In this document: positions 1 to 7,866 of the stretch, one piece after another
How the letters are laid out: every line of letters starts with the position of its first letter
Numbering within the stretch: the stretch's first letter is position 1
Origin: a virus
DNA: 36,895 nt
Strand: one strand, 5' to 3'
Virus record (IMG/VR): IMGVR_UViG_3300025601_000055
Coordinates: 1 to 36,895 of that record
Notes under the pieces: model-generated
What the model saw: only the letters and a program-made list of their open reading frames with translations
Databases searched by the model: none
Told to the model about the DNA's origin: nothing
Position numbers and translations under genes: made by a program

Positions 1-1
1 A

Positions 2-385
2 ATTGCTCCAGGTCAGGCGCTAACTGAACTAATTAAAGATGCAGTGTTTGTATCAGGGGCTACTAAAGCCAAAGACCGAAAGGATGAGTATGACGAAATT
101 GCAACAATGGACAGTAAAGTTATTATTGCCACTTATGGCGTTGCCGCTGTGGGCATTAATATCCCTCGTATTTTCAATCTTGTTCTTGTTGAACCTGGCA
201 AGAGCTTTGTTAGAGTCATACAAAGTATAGGTAGGGGAATTAGAAAAGCAGAAGACAAAGACTTTGTGCAGATATGGGATATAACATCAACATGTAAGTT
301 TGCCAAACGACATTTAACACAACGTAAGAAGTTCTATAGAGAAGCGAACTATCCGTTTGAAGTTGAAAAAATAGAATGGAAATAG
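2..385 (+). CDS. uvsW: UvsW-like SF2 helicase, C-terminal part (5' truncated)
   Basis: The reading frame is open from base 2, so the gene begins upstream of the window. The GTG at position 44 is internal. The visible part is the second RecA-like domain of a superfamily 2 helicase. It has an SGATKAKDR segment, an IIATYGVAAVGINIP segment (motif V-like), and motif VI as QSIGRGIRK. In T4, UvsW unwinds branched DNA, rewinds complementary strands and helps switch replication from origin-dependent to recombination-dependent initiation. Motif VI and the following KDFVQIWD stretch fit phage UvsW better than other SF2 enzymes. The stop lies upstream of a consensus promoter for the next gene. The name rests on the C-terminal third only. 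Confidence 0.85.
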   Translation: MAPGQALTELIKDAVFVSGATKAKDRKDEYDEIATMDSKVIIATYGVAAVGINIPRIFNLVLVEPGKSFVRVIQSIGRGIRKAEDKDFVQIWDITSTCKFAKRHLTQRKKFYREANYPFEVEKIEWK

Positions 386-388
386 TTC

Positions 389-417
389 TTGACAAACACG
401 CCACAGCAACTTATAAT
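389..417 (+). promoter_or_regulatory. Consensus sigma70-type promoter, TTGACA-N17-TATAAT
   Basis: TTGACA at 389-394 and TATAAT at 412-417 are both perfect hexamers with the ideal 17-base spacing, placed just after the uvsW stop. The -10 box ends 9 bases before the ATG at 427, so the expected start of transcription (about 424) leaves a leader of about 3 bases. It probably drives 427 onward as an early unit using host RNA polymerase. Confidence 0.8.
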
Positions 418-426
418 AAGGGTACT

Positions 427-927
427 ATGCAAATACTTACATTAGAAAACACAAAGTACGATCTAGACACACTGCCTGACGAAATAGATGATATGCGTTT
501 TAGCATATTAGATAACAGTGATCCAAGTAATCCAGATTATCATTGGATACCGTTAATCTTCTTAGAGAGTTTTAATAGCCCAGCATTGGTATTAAAGATA
601 GGTGAGCATACTATTAAGATGCCTGTAGATTGGCAAATATTAATTGGTGAACCAGATGTGGGTGATCTAGAAGTATTACCACTAACGTCAATTAATGATC
701 GAGGGTTTAGGGCATTTCAGTTTAATAGTTTAACAGACTTTAGACCAAGTTTCTTAGACATAGAAATTGTAGATGTCTATCAAGATGTTTCGTGGTACTC
801 ACCAAAATTAAAAAATGGGCAGTTACTAGCAATACCTTTAGAGGACGGGCCTACTCCTAAATGTTGTTATTTTGTTAAGGACATAAGCCGTAACTGTGAG
901 ATTGTTAATTACACTTTATCATTCTAA
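427..927 (+). CDS. Conserved phage protein of unknown function
   Basis: This encodes 166 residues from the ATG at 427 (MQILTLENTKYDLDTLP). The frame also contains an ATG at 376, but the promoter at 389-417 lies between the two, and AAGGG at 418-422 sits just before 427, so the shorter form is preferred. The protein is acidic and looks beta-rich, with conserved-looking blocks such as IPLIFLESF, LEVLPLTSLND-like and PKLKNGQLLAIPLE. It has no signal peptide, membrane segment or nuclease motif. From memory it resembles an uncharacterised family of marine T4-like phages, but no function is known to me. The stop codon overlaps the next start by one base (TAATGG), indicating translational coupling. 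Confidence 0.75.
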   Translation: MQILTLENTKYDLDTLPDEIDDMRFSILDNSDPSNPDYHWIPLIFLESFNSPALVLKIGEHTIKMPVDWQILIGEPDVGDLEVLPLTSINDRGFRAFQFNSLTDFRPSFLDIEIVDVYQDVSWYSPKLKNGQLLAIPLEDGPTPKCCYFVKDISRNCEIVNYTLSF

Positions 928-1403
928 TGGCAAATAATAGTTCACCTTTATACATTGGTAATGAAATGGCGGCCTTTGATCGTAAGGACAGAGACTACTA
1001 TAACAAGTTTACTGAAGAAGAAAAGAAACAGTTCTCAACATACCTGATGTTACGTTATGGTGCAAGTGTTGGCGGAGCTGAAGACTTACAAGCATATTAC
1101 TTAATGGCAACTAACAAGTTTGTAAACAAGTACTTCTTTGACTTAAACAAGCACACAAAACTACAATGGTTGATGTGTACAGCAGTTAGTCCTAACATGG
1201 GCAAACAGTTTCACTATTGGCTTGCGGCCAAAAAGAAAGAAGGTAAGTCAACTAACAAAATAAGAAAAGTAGTAGCAGAATTGTTTCCAAACATGAAGTC
1301 AGACGAGATGGATATGTTTTTAGAAATGAACACAGTTAAAGAAATTAAACAATACGTTAAAGAGTTAGGATGGGATGACAAGCGAATTAAAGCAGACTTT
1401 TAA
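927..1403 (+). CDS. Possible clamp-loader small subunit (gp62-like)
   Basis: 158 residues, helical and basic. The architecture resembles phage gp62: an N-terminal YLMLRYGAS segment, a central ATNKFVNKYFF block, a KLQWLMCTAVSPNMGKQFHYW stretch, and a C-terminal helical repeat (ELFPNMKSDEMDMFLEM). In T4, gp62 joins four gp44 ATPases to load the gp45 sliding clamp. No motif here is diagnostic, and gp44 and gp45 are not in the window, so the assignment is from pattern memory and gene position beside uvsW. It starts on the stop of the previous gene and overlaps the next by 29 bases. An unrelated small replication protein is the main alternative. Confidence 0.45.
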   Translation: MANNSSPLYIGNEMAAFDRKDRDYYNKFTEEEKKQFSTYLMLRYGASVGGAEDLQAYYLMATNKFVNKYFFDLNKHTKLQWLMCTAVSPNMGKQFHYWLAAKKKEGKSTNKIRKVVAELFPNMKSDEMDMFLEMNTVKEIKQYVKELGWDDKRIKADF

Positions 1404-2067
1404 ATGTAAGTATTGTGATCGTGAGTTTCGTAAAGAAACTACGCTAGCAGTGCATGTCTGCGAGCAAAGGAAACGCTTTCAGCATAAGAATGACCCGGCA
1501 AGTCGAACAGCATTTCAAAGTTACTTAAAGTTTTATGAAACTACTCAAGGATCAGCAAAGACAAAAACGTTTGATGCCTTTGCAACATCAGCATACTATA
1601 AAGCATTTATTAAGTTTGCTAATTATTGTGTAAATTCTCGTGTTGTTAATTCAGTTAGATTTACTGAATGGTTGCTGAAAAACAATAAACGTATAGACTA
1701 TTGGGGCAGTGACAAGATGTATGACGAATTCTTAAAGGAATATATCTTTAGAGAAAATGCCACAGACGCATTAACCAGAGCATTAGAAACATCAATGGAT
1801 TGGGCAGAAGAAGTTAACTCACCAAGTGAAGACTTTTTAAGATATGGAAATACGAACAAACTTTGTCATTATATAGTTACTGGCAGAGTAACAGGATGGA
1901 TTATATTTAATTGCCCAACAGGACATGACCTATTAGAGAACCTAAATCAAGAACAGTTAGCTATTGTTTATGAATTTATTAATCCTGACCGTTGGTCAAA
2001 ATTATTAAAAGATTATCCAGGTGATACTGAATATGTTAAGGAAATGTTAAAACAAGCAGGATGGTAA
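1375..2067 (+). CDS. Zinc-finger protein of unknown function
   Basis: 230 residues. The N-terminus holds a C2H2/C2HC-type finger: C11, C14, H27 and C29 in the order CX2C-X12-HXC. The remaining ~200 residues are helical and aromatic-rich (YLKFYETT, FIKFANYCV) without recognised catalytic motifs. A DNA- or protein-binding role in replication or late gene control is plausible from the finger and from the flanking replication-type genes, but this is inference. The start overlaps the upstream gene by 29 bases. The stop overlaps the start of the DnaE-like gene by 7 bases, so the three genes are probably translated together. Confidence 0.7.
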   Translation: MTSELKQTFKCKYCDREFRKETTLAVHVCEQRKRFQHKNDPASRTAFQSYLKFYETTQGSAKTKTFDAFATSAYYKAFIKFANYCVNSRVVNSVRFTEWLLKNNKRIDYWGSDKMYDEFLKEYIFRENATDALTRALETSMDWAEEVNSPSEDFLRYGNTNKLCHYIVTGRVTGWIIFNCPTGHDLLENLNQEQLAIVYEFINPDRWSKLLKDYPGDTEYVKEMLKQAGW

Positions 2068-2648
2068 AATTTAATACAGACGTTGATATTGACTTCGCTG
2101 ATCGCGATGATATACTTAAATTAATTAAGCACACTTCTGCAATGCAGAATAATGATCAGGGCATGCGTAAACATAACTCAGGAGTGTATGTTACGGACAT
2201 TCCTTATAACCCATTGACAGACACAGCATCAATTGATTACCATTCAGCTGAAGAACGAGGTTACTTTAAGATTGACTTCCTTAATGTTAATGTTTACAAG
2301 TTGATTAAAGATCAGGCACACTATAACGAGCTGTTAGCAAAGGAAACACCTTGGCATAGATTAAAAGATAAAACATTCTTTGAGCAAGTAATACACATTG
2401 GTAATCATTATGATCTAGTAGGTGATTTAGCACTAGATACAATACCACGCATGGCCATGGTCCTAGCACTTATACGCCCAGGCAAGCGACATCTAGTAGG
2501 AAAGACATGGGCAGATATATGTAAAGACATATGGACAAAAACAGACGAACAATACTTCTTTAAGAAGTCGCATGCAGTGAGTTACGCAGTGTTGGTAACA
2601 TTACATATGAAATTACTAGATGAAAATTTACATACACGAGAGCAGTAA
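2061..2648 (+). CDS. Miniature DnaE-like (C-family DNA polymerase palm) protein
   Basis: 195 residues that read as a compressed, collinear copy of part of bacterial Pol III alpha. D9-I-D11-F matches the DVDF pair of catalytic aspartates (D401/D403 in E. coli). KHNSGVYVT (37-45) matches the HAGGVVIAP segment. KIDFLN with D72 matches KFDFLG (D555). ALIRPG (136-141) matches ALFRPG. KKSHAVSYAV (168-177) matches NKSHSAAYAL. All three catalytic aspartates are kept, but the PHP, most finger, beta-binding and OB regions are absent; E. coli DnaE is over 1,100 residues. It may be an active mini-polymerase, a nucleotide-binding regulator, or a domesticated relic. It lies inside an overlapping replication-gene run. 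The resemblance is by eye. Confidence 0.6.
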   Translation: MVKFNTDVDIDFADRDDILKLIKHTSAMQNNDQGMRKHNSGVYVTDIPYNPLTDTASIDYHSAEERGYFKIDFLNVNVYKLIKDQAHYNELLAKETPWHRLKDKTFFEQVIHIGNHYDLVGDLALDTIPRMAMVLALIRPGKRHLVGKTWADICKDIWTKTDEQYFFKKSHAVSYAVLVTLHMKLLDENLHTREQ

Positions 2649-3639
2649 ACTCAAAGACTTTTATTCTCGAGCTGATCATTACTCAACAGCAGAACTACCC
2701 AACCTCCCCAAAGACGCAATAAAAATAATACCAGTAGCTACCTACTGTAAAGATAGTTCCGCACACATAGATTATATTAAGAATACTAGCGAACATGTTG
2801 TGTTAGAAAATTGCATAGAAGGCTCTAGCACGCTTATTAGACACCTTGATAATGACGGTTTGTTAAAGCTAGCATTAGATAAAAAGTTTAGTATTATATG
2901 CTCTGGAGAAATGCCAGATCAAATGAATTCATTAAACATTGAATATATGATGTGGCTAACTGGTAACGCTAATCAAGACATCAAACATCTTATGATACGT
3001 CAGTACGATCGTTCTTATACATTTTTATTTCTTAATAATAGACAAAGACAGCATAGATCTAGATTGATTAGAGACTTGCACGGTCAAGGATTACTTGATA
3101 CTGCATTGTGGTCAAATGTAAATATGGATGATGCTAGTGCCCCTTTAGCAAATAAATTACCTCAAGAGTATGATCCACAGACTGGTAAAGATTTAATTGA
3201 TTGGGATACCTGGGCGGCAGGCCCGGCAATAGTTAATCAGTACACTGACACATATTTTTCAGTGTTTGCTGAAAGTGCAGTGTTGCATAGATATAGTTTA
3301 ATATCTGAAAAAACCTGGAAGCCTATTATAGCAGGTCACCCGTTCTTAGCACTAGCTAGTGCAAACCATTACAACCGATTAAAAGAATTAGGCTTTAAAA
3401 CATTTGATGGTATTATTAGAGAAGACTTTGCAGGCATGAATAGATGGATGGACAGCGGTACTTGGATAGTAGCGGAAATAAAAAGATTATTAAGTTTAGA
3501 TCTTGATCAATTTATACGAGACTGTCAGCCAATTTTAGATTATAACATTGAACACTTTTGGAAGTTGTGGAGCAATTACGGAACAGACACTAGCGATCAG
3601 ATTGATCTATTTCTTACTCAACTCGACGAACAAGTGTAA
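2620..3639 (+). CDS. Glycosyltransferase-like protein (GT10/GT-B-like C-terminal half)
   Basis: 339 residues, cytosolic, no signal peptide. The C-terminal half contains YFSVFAESAVLHRYS followed by ISEKTWKPIIAGHPFLALAS and LKELGFKTFD. This is the donor-binding-type signature (S/T-E-K-x-x-K-P...GHP) seen in phage and bacterial GT-B enzymes related to fucosyltransferases. The protein at 34449-35543 shares the same block, so the window has two divergent members. Likely substrates are host or virion glycans, but the sugar cannot be told. It overlaps the DnaE-like gene by 29 bases upstream and meets the minus-strand gene tail-to-tail with a 26-base overlap. The weak similarity of the N-terminal half leaves the exact family open. 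Confidence 0.6.
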   Translation: MKIYIHESSKLKDFYSRADHYSTAELPNLPKDAIKIIPVATYCKDSSAHIDYIKNTSEHVVLENCIEGSSTLIRHLDNDGLLKLALDKKFSIICSGEMPDQMNSLNIEYMMWLTGNANQDIKHLMIRQYDRSYTFLFLNNRQRQHRSRLIRDLHGQGLLDTALWSNVNMDDASAPLANKLPQEYDPQTGKDLIDWDTWAAGPAIVNQYTDTYFSVFAESAVLHRYSLISEKTWKPIIAGHPFLALASANHYNRLKELGFKTFDGIIREDFAGMNRWMDSGTWIVAEIKRLLSLDLDQFIRDCQPILDYNIEHFWKLWSNYGTDTSDQIDLFLTQLDEQV

Positions 3640-3991
3640 TTGATTTTTTCTTAGTACGTTTCTTTGCTAAATCACTTAAACTAATACTTGGGCCCAATAG
3701 TATTACTAAATCTTTATTAATAAATGTGTGTAAGTAAGGTTTAAATATTGACCATTCTTCACGTAGGAATATGTTAATTGGTATTGAACGATTTGATTCC
3801 CACCACCAAACATTAGCAAGTTCTAAGAACCGTTGTTTTAATTCTAGATCTACAATGCGGCCAAAGTCGTACAGAGTAGTAACAGTAGTGTCGCGATTTT
3901 GCATAATACCAACGTACTCGGCACCAGCATAACTGACTACTGTAACAAATGGATACTTGTCTGATAACTCTTTAAAGAATTCATTACTCAT
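3614..3991 (-). CDS. Conserved phage protein of unknown function (only minus-strand gene)
   Basis: 125 residues read leftward. It has a compact alpha/beta look with distinctive WWWESNRSIPINIFL (61-75), YLHTFINKDLVILLGPSISL and a basic C-terminal RTKKKSITLVRR tail. From memory the tryptophan-rich block and the tail are typical of a small family found in marine T4-like phages; no function is known to me. It is the single gene on this strand and overlaps the glycosyltransferase-like gene by 26 bases at the 3' end. A perfect TATAAATA box on the minus strand (4036-4029) lies 38 bases upstream of its ATG, suggesting late expression. No good Shine-Dalgarno sequence is visible. Confidence 0.75.
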   Translation of the reverse strand: MSNEFFKELSDKYPFVTVVSYAGAEYVGIMQNRDTTVTTLYDFGRIVDLELKQRFLELANVWWWESNRSIPINIFLREEWSIFKPYLHTFINKDLVILLGPSISLSDLAKKRTKKKSITLVRRVE

Positions 3992-3996
3992 TGACT

Positions 3997-4004
3997 GATA
4001 AATA
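3997..4004 (+). promoter_or_regulatory. T4-type late promoter box GATAAATA
   Basis: GATAAATA ends 6 bases before the ATG at 4011. T4 late boxes (TATAAATA) lie at about -13 to -6, so the message should begin at about 4010, making it essentially leaderless. No Shine-Dalgarno is present. The box sits inside the divergent gap upstream of a virion-type gene, which supports it over a chance AT-rich match. Confidence 0.6.
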
Positions 4005-4010
4005 CTCTAT

Positions 4011-4766
4011 ATGTTTACAACTCAAGTCTATTTATATAAGCAAAAACACCAAGTGGTATTACGAGACACCACTCAGGCTCTAACATCAGTGAGGTACAAT
4101 CCCGTGTATGCAAAAAAACTAAAATTACACAAAGGCACAGACAACGTCTTAGTGTTTACATTTGTTAATCAGGACCAAAAACCTGTTAATAATTCCACAG
4201 CAACCTTTACATTTAGGTTAATCAATGGTGAAGGCAGTGATCTAATTCTTGCTAAAACTATGGATGCCATTGACGCTACTAAAGGTACTGCATCGGTTAC
4301 AGTAACTGAGCAGGATTTAGATTCAATAGATATACAAACGGCACACTATACAATTGAACGCAGTCTTTCAACTAGTGCATTAAATGATGCAGTATTTGTT
4401 GATGACAACCTTGGAGGTAGAGGTGTTGTTGATATTGTTAATTCAATTATGCCGACACACACCCAAAGTACAACAGTTACAATTCCAAGTTTCAATGATG
4501 GCGCAGGTATTACTACTCATTACTCAAGCGAATGGAATGGTACCAATGATGTTCAATCACTACAATACAAACCTAGTGCATTTACTGGAGACATTCAAGT
4601 TGAAGGTGCAACAGCAGATGATAATTTATGGTATAACATAGGGTCGGGGATTTCTTTGTCGGCATCTAGCTCAACCGGATATATAACTGTATCAGGTTAC
4701 CATCCGTATCTTAGGTTACGCATAGAAGAAACAAGTGGTAGCATATCAGAAATTAAAATAAGATAG
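4011..4766 (+). CDS. Virion structural-type protein with BppU-like N-terminal domain
   Basis: 251 residues, mostly beta strand, rich in Ser, Thr and Asp. Residues about 40-125 contain NVLVFTFVNQDQKPVN followed by a TATFTFRLI segment and a TASVTVTEQDLDSI strand, which resemble the immunoglobulin-like N-terminal domain of phage baseplate upper proteins. The C-terminal half ends in short beta repeats (YITVSGYHPYLRLRIEETSG), as expected for a surface appendage. A late-type promoter directly precedes it. A fibre, neck or baseplate protein is likely; its exact position in the particle cannot be told. The next gene starts 7 bases after the stop. Confidence 0.65.
   Translation: MFTTQVYLYKQKHQVVLRDTTQALTSVRYNPVYAKKLKLHKGTDNVLVFTFVNQDQKPVNNSTATFTFRLINGEGSDLILAKTMDAIDATKGTASVTVTEQDLDSIDIQTAHYTIERSLSTSALNDAVFVDDNLGGRGVVDIVNSIMPTHTQSTTVTIPSFNDGAGITTHYSSEWNGTNDVQSLQYKPSAFTGDIQVEGATADDNLWYNIGSGISLSASSSTGYITVSGYHPYLRLRIEETSGSISEIKIR
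4029..4036 (-). promoter_or_regulatory. Minus-strand T4-type late promoter box TATAAATA
   Basis: The minus strand reads a perfect TATAAATA, so transcription should start near 4023 and give a leader of about 32 bases for the gene at 3991-3614. It lies within the first codons of the plus-strand gene at 4011 and faces that gene's own late box, so the two late transcripts would overlap for about 15 bases. Confidence 0.45.
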
Positions 4767-4773
4767 GCACTAT

Positions 4774-5505
4774 TTGAACAAAATCAAAAAAATCGTTGGA
4801 TTCGGTGACAGCTGGATTTACGGTGACGAACTATTAGATCCTACCCTAGCTAAACAAGATAAAGAAGCACACTCTTGTTGGACTCAAAATGTAGACTACA
4901 GAGAAACTAACTGTTTCTTAGGTCAATTAGGTCAGCACTATGCTGTTCCTGTTGAAAACTTTGGCATACCAGGTGGTAGCTTACAAAGTGCTATGTGGAC
5001 TTTTCTTTGGTGGCTACGACACGAACCAAATCCAGAAGACTGTCTAGTACTGCACGGTACAACTGACAACGATCGTTTTAGTTTATTTGATCCCGAACAC
5101 AAGCATTATTCAAACGATCCTGTTTGGAACAAATTCATACATTCAGCGTGGGTAGATTATGGTAGCAGTGTTATTCCTGAACACTTTCGAGATGTAGGTA
5201 AAAAATTAATTGCTTATAGTGATTGTGAAGAACTACGTCAATACAACTATGAACAAGCTGTTGGATTATTTGATGGTAAGAGTGCTAGATTAAACATACC
5301 AATGCTACAATTCCATATTATGCCACCAGTTACTCCTGTAGATGTTCCTACATTGTTATGGCCTGAGCGTAATTACTGTAGTTGGATAGTAAGACATCCT
5401 GAGAAAGAATTAGTCACATGTCCAGGCGGGCACCCCAATGAAATTGGTCACCAAATGATATCAAAACAGTTGATTCCGGAGATAAATTCTGTTATACTAG
5501 TTTGA
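4774..5505 (+). CDS. SGNH/GDSL-family hydrolase with TTG start
   Basis: 243 residues. Block I is FGDSWIYGDE with nucleophile S13. A GIPGGS segment (block II glycine near 68-69) and GTTDND around 96-101 follow. GGHPNEIGHQ near the C-terminus carries the expected catalytic His (H221). SGNH enzymes remove acyl groups from sugars or lipids, so envelope or O-antigen de-acetylation is plausible. No signal peptide is present. The GDS motif lies at residue 11, so translation must start at or near the TTG at 4774; no ATG is available. It is followed without a gap by the primase gene (TGATG overlap). Confidence 0.75.
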   Translation: MNKIKKIVGFGDSWIYGDELLDPTLAKQDKEAHSCWTQNVDYRETNCFLGQLGQHYAVPVENFGIPGGSLQSAMWTFLWWLRHEPNPEDCLVLHGTTDNDRFSLFDPEHKHYSNDPVWNKFIHSAWVDYGSSVIPEHFRDVGKKLIAYSDCEELRQYNYEQAVGLFDGKSARLNIPMLQFHIMPPVTPVDVPTLLWPERNYCSWIVRHPEKELVTCPGGHPNEIGHQMISKQLIPEINSVILV

Positions 5506-6482
5506 TGTTAGATATCTTATCTGTTATACCAGGCAAACACAAACAAACTTCAAGTGGATGGGTTTCATTCAATGCAGTCTGTTGCCAGCATAATGGAGAA
5601 AGGGCAGATAAAAGAAAGCGAGGCGGTATAAAGCCCGATGGCGAAAACTGGAGTTATCACTGTTTCAATTGTGGATACAAGGCAAGTTTTAAACTGGGCA
5701 GAACACTGTCATTTAAAACTCGTAAGCTGTTGGCTTGGATGGGTGTTGATCAGAACACAATTTCAACACTTAACTTAGAAAGTTTAAGACATAAAGATAT
5801 TGGTCAGCTAGCAGAAGATAGAACACAAACTAAACTTACCAAAGTAACATTTAACACATTAGAGTTACCTAAGGAATTAAGACTAATAGAAGAATCAGAT
5901 CAACCATATGTTGAATATCTAGAGTCTAGAGCAGTTGATCCAGGTGACTATCCTTATATGATAAGTCCAGACCAAAAAGGTAGACAAGCAGAGCGTATTG
6001 TTATACCATATACATATGATGGAGTAATAGTTGGCTGGTCAGCTAGATACTTAGATGATAGACAACCAAAGTTTATCAATGAACAGCAACAGGGCTATGT
6101 GTTTGGAACTGACTTACAACAAGATCATTGGACACAGGCAATAGTAGTTGAAGGTATATTTGATGCACTTAGTCTGAATTGTTTAGCAGTATTACATAAT
6201 GATATTAATGCAAAGCAAGCACAACTGATTACCAGCTTGCGTAAAGAAATAACAGTAGTACCAGACCAAGACGAGGCAGGATTAAAACTTGTTGAACGAG
6301 CAGTAGAATTAGGGTGGGCAGTAAGTATGCCTGAATGGCACGAAGGTGTTAAAGATGTAAATGATGCAGTAAAACGTTATGGCAGATTAGGAACTCTGAT
6401 AACTATTATGAATAACAGAGAAACTAGTAAGATTAAAATTGAACTTATGAGGAAGAAACTTGTTAAAAGAATACGGAATTGA
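5505..6482 (+). CDS. DNA primase, T4 gp61-like
   Basis: About 325 residues from the ATG at 5505, which overlaps the previous stop by one base. A zinc-binding site at the N-terminus uses C26/C27, H29, C53 and C56 (CCQH ... CFNC). A TOPRIM fold follows with VVEGIFDA (E216) and VVPDQDEAG (D254, D256), the metal-binding acidic residues of bacterial-type primases. It makes RNA primers for lagging-strand synthesis with the adjacent hexameric helicase, as gp61 does with gp41. The length is close to T4 gp61 (about 340). The helicase gene starts 23 bases before its stop, so the two subunits are probably co-translated. Confidence 0.85.
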   Translation: MLDILSVIPGKHKQTSSGWVSFNAVCCQHNGERADKRKRGGIKPDGENWSYHCFNCGYKASFKLGRTLSFKTRKLLAWMGVDQNTISTLNLESLRHKDIGQLAEDRTQTKLTKVTFNTLELPKELRLIEESDQPYVEYLESRAVDPGDYPYMISPDQKGRQAERIVIPYTYDGVIVGWSARYLDDRQPKFINEQQQGYVFGTDLQQDHWTQAIVVEGIFDALSLNCLAVLHNDINAKQAQLITSLRKEITVVPDQDEAGLKLVERAVELGWAVSMPEWHEGVKDVNDAVKRYGRLGTLITIMNNRETSKIKIELMRKKLVKRIRN

Positions 6483-7866
6483 CATACAAAGATTATTTCT
6501 TGAAATGATGTTGCAAGATGCACAGAGTTATACTCGTATACAAAATATCTTTAATCCAGAAAATTTTGATCGTAGTCTAATAGAATGTGCAAAGTTTATT
6601 AAAGACCACGCAGACAAACATAACACTATGCCTGACATGAAGCAGGTATCTGCTGTTACTAAAATTCAATTGTCACCAATACCTGAAGCCAAAGACGGAC
6701 ACTTTGATTGGTTCTTAGAAGAGTTTGAAAAGTTTACACGTAGACAAGAATTAGAACGTGCAATTCTAAAATCGGCTGACTTATTAGAAAAAGGTGACTA
6801 CGATCCTGTAGAGAAACTAATCAAAGATGCAGTACAGATATCATTAACAAAAGATATGGGCACAGATTACTTCTTAGATCCTAAGGCCAGACTAATGGAA
6901 ATTAAGTCTAGTAACGGGCAAGTATCAACAGGCTGGCCAATGTTAGATAGATTGTTGTATGGCGGATTTAACAGAGGTGAACTACAGATATGGGCAGGAG
7001 GCTCCGGCTCAGGTAAAAGTTTGTTTATGCAGAACATGGCAGTAAACTGGGCAATGCTGGGTATGAACGGCTGTTATCTAACACTAGAGTTAAGTGAAGG
7101 CTTGTGTGCTATGCGTATGGATTCAATGATGACTAACACTGCATCAAAAGAAATATTTAGAGATATTGACAATGTTGAAATGAAAGTTAAACTTGCAGGT
7201 AAAAAAGCAGGACACTTGCGTATTAAATATATGCCAGCACAGTCAACAGTAAATGACATCAGAGCATACATGAAAGAACTTGAAATACAAACTGGTAAAA
7301 AGCCAGACTTTCTTTGTGTTGACTACTTAGATTTGTTGATGCCGGTGAGTGCTAAAGTGTCGCCAAATGATTTGTTTGTTAAAGACAAGTATGTGTCAGA
7401 AGAATTGCGTAACCTAGCAAAAGAACTAGACATTATATTTGTTACAGCATCGCAGTTGAATAGGGGTGCAGTGGAAGAAGTAGAGTTTGATCACAGTCAC
7501 ATTGCAGGTGGGTTGAGTAAAATTAATACTGCTGATAATGTGTTTGGTATTTTTACAAGTCGTGCAATGCGAGAACGTGGCAGATATCAAATACAGTTAA
7601 TGAAGACTAGATCAAGTTCGGGTGTTGGACAAAAAGTAGATTTAGAATTTAATGTAGATACATTGCGTATCACAGATCTGGGTGAAGAAGGGCAGAGTGA
7701 TTACAATAGACCATCACCGAGCGGCAGTAAAATTATGGACTCAGTTAAATCTACTAGCACAGTGTCTGATGGAGCAACAGAATCTAAAAAAGAAGACGGT
7801 AAAGTAACAGCTGACATACAAAGTAGCAAATTAAAAAGTCTACTAAGTCAGATTAAAACCCAATGA
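6460..7866 (+). CDS. Replicative DNA helicase, T4 gp41/DnaB-like
   Basis: 468 residues. An N-terminal helical domain (1-130) precedes the RecA core: GWPMLDRLLYGG, Walker A GGSGSGKS (180-187), Walker B FLCVDYLD (D288), and VTASQLNRG. It is a DnaB-family hexameric 5'-3' helicase that drives the fork and activates the primase encoded just upstream. The chosen start is TTG at 6460. An in-frame stop at 6448-6450 excludes anything earlier, and GAGGAAG at 6449-6455 is a good ribosome-binding site for it. The next ATG would remove 14 residues. The last 60 residues are Ser/Lys/Thr-rich and likely disordered. The stop overlaps the next start as ATGA. Confidence 0.92.
   Translation: MLKEYGIDIQRLFLEMMLQDAQSYTRIQNIFNPENFDRSLIECAKFIKDHADKHNTMPDMKQVSAVTKIQLSPIPEAKDGHFDWFLEEFEKFTRRQELERAILKSADLLEKGDYDPVEKLIKDAVQISLTKDMGTDYFLDPKARLMEIKSSNGQVSTGWPMLDRLLYGGFNRGELQIWAGGSGSGKSLFMQNMAVNWAMLGMNGCYLTLELSEGLCAMRMDSMMTNTASKEIFRDIDNVEMKVKLAGKKAGHLRIKYMPAQSTVNDIRAYMKELEIQTGKKPDFLCVDYLDLLMPVSAKVSPNDLFVKDKYVSEELRNLAKELDIIFVTASQLNRGAVEEVEFDHSHIAGGLSKINTADNVFGIFTSRAMRERGRYQIQLMKTRSSSGVGQKVDLEFNVDTLRITDLGEEGQSDYNRPSPSGSKIMDSVKSTSTVSDGATESKKEDGKVTADIQSSKLKSLLSQIKTQ

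Noticed and set aside
39-230. 63-residue hydrophobic plus-strand frame at the left edge
   Set aside because: It overlaps the UvsW motif V-VI coding sequence in another frame. The UvsW frame is the conserved one.
4384-4641. 85-residue frame inside the gene at 4011
   Set aside because: Out-of-frame with the beta-rich structural protein, no ribosome site, low-complexity product.
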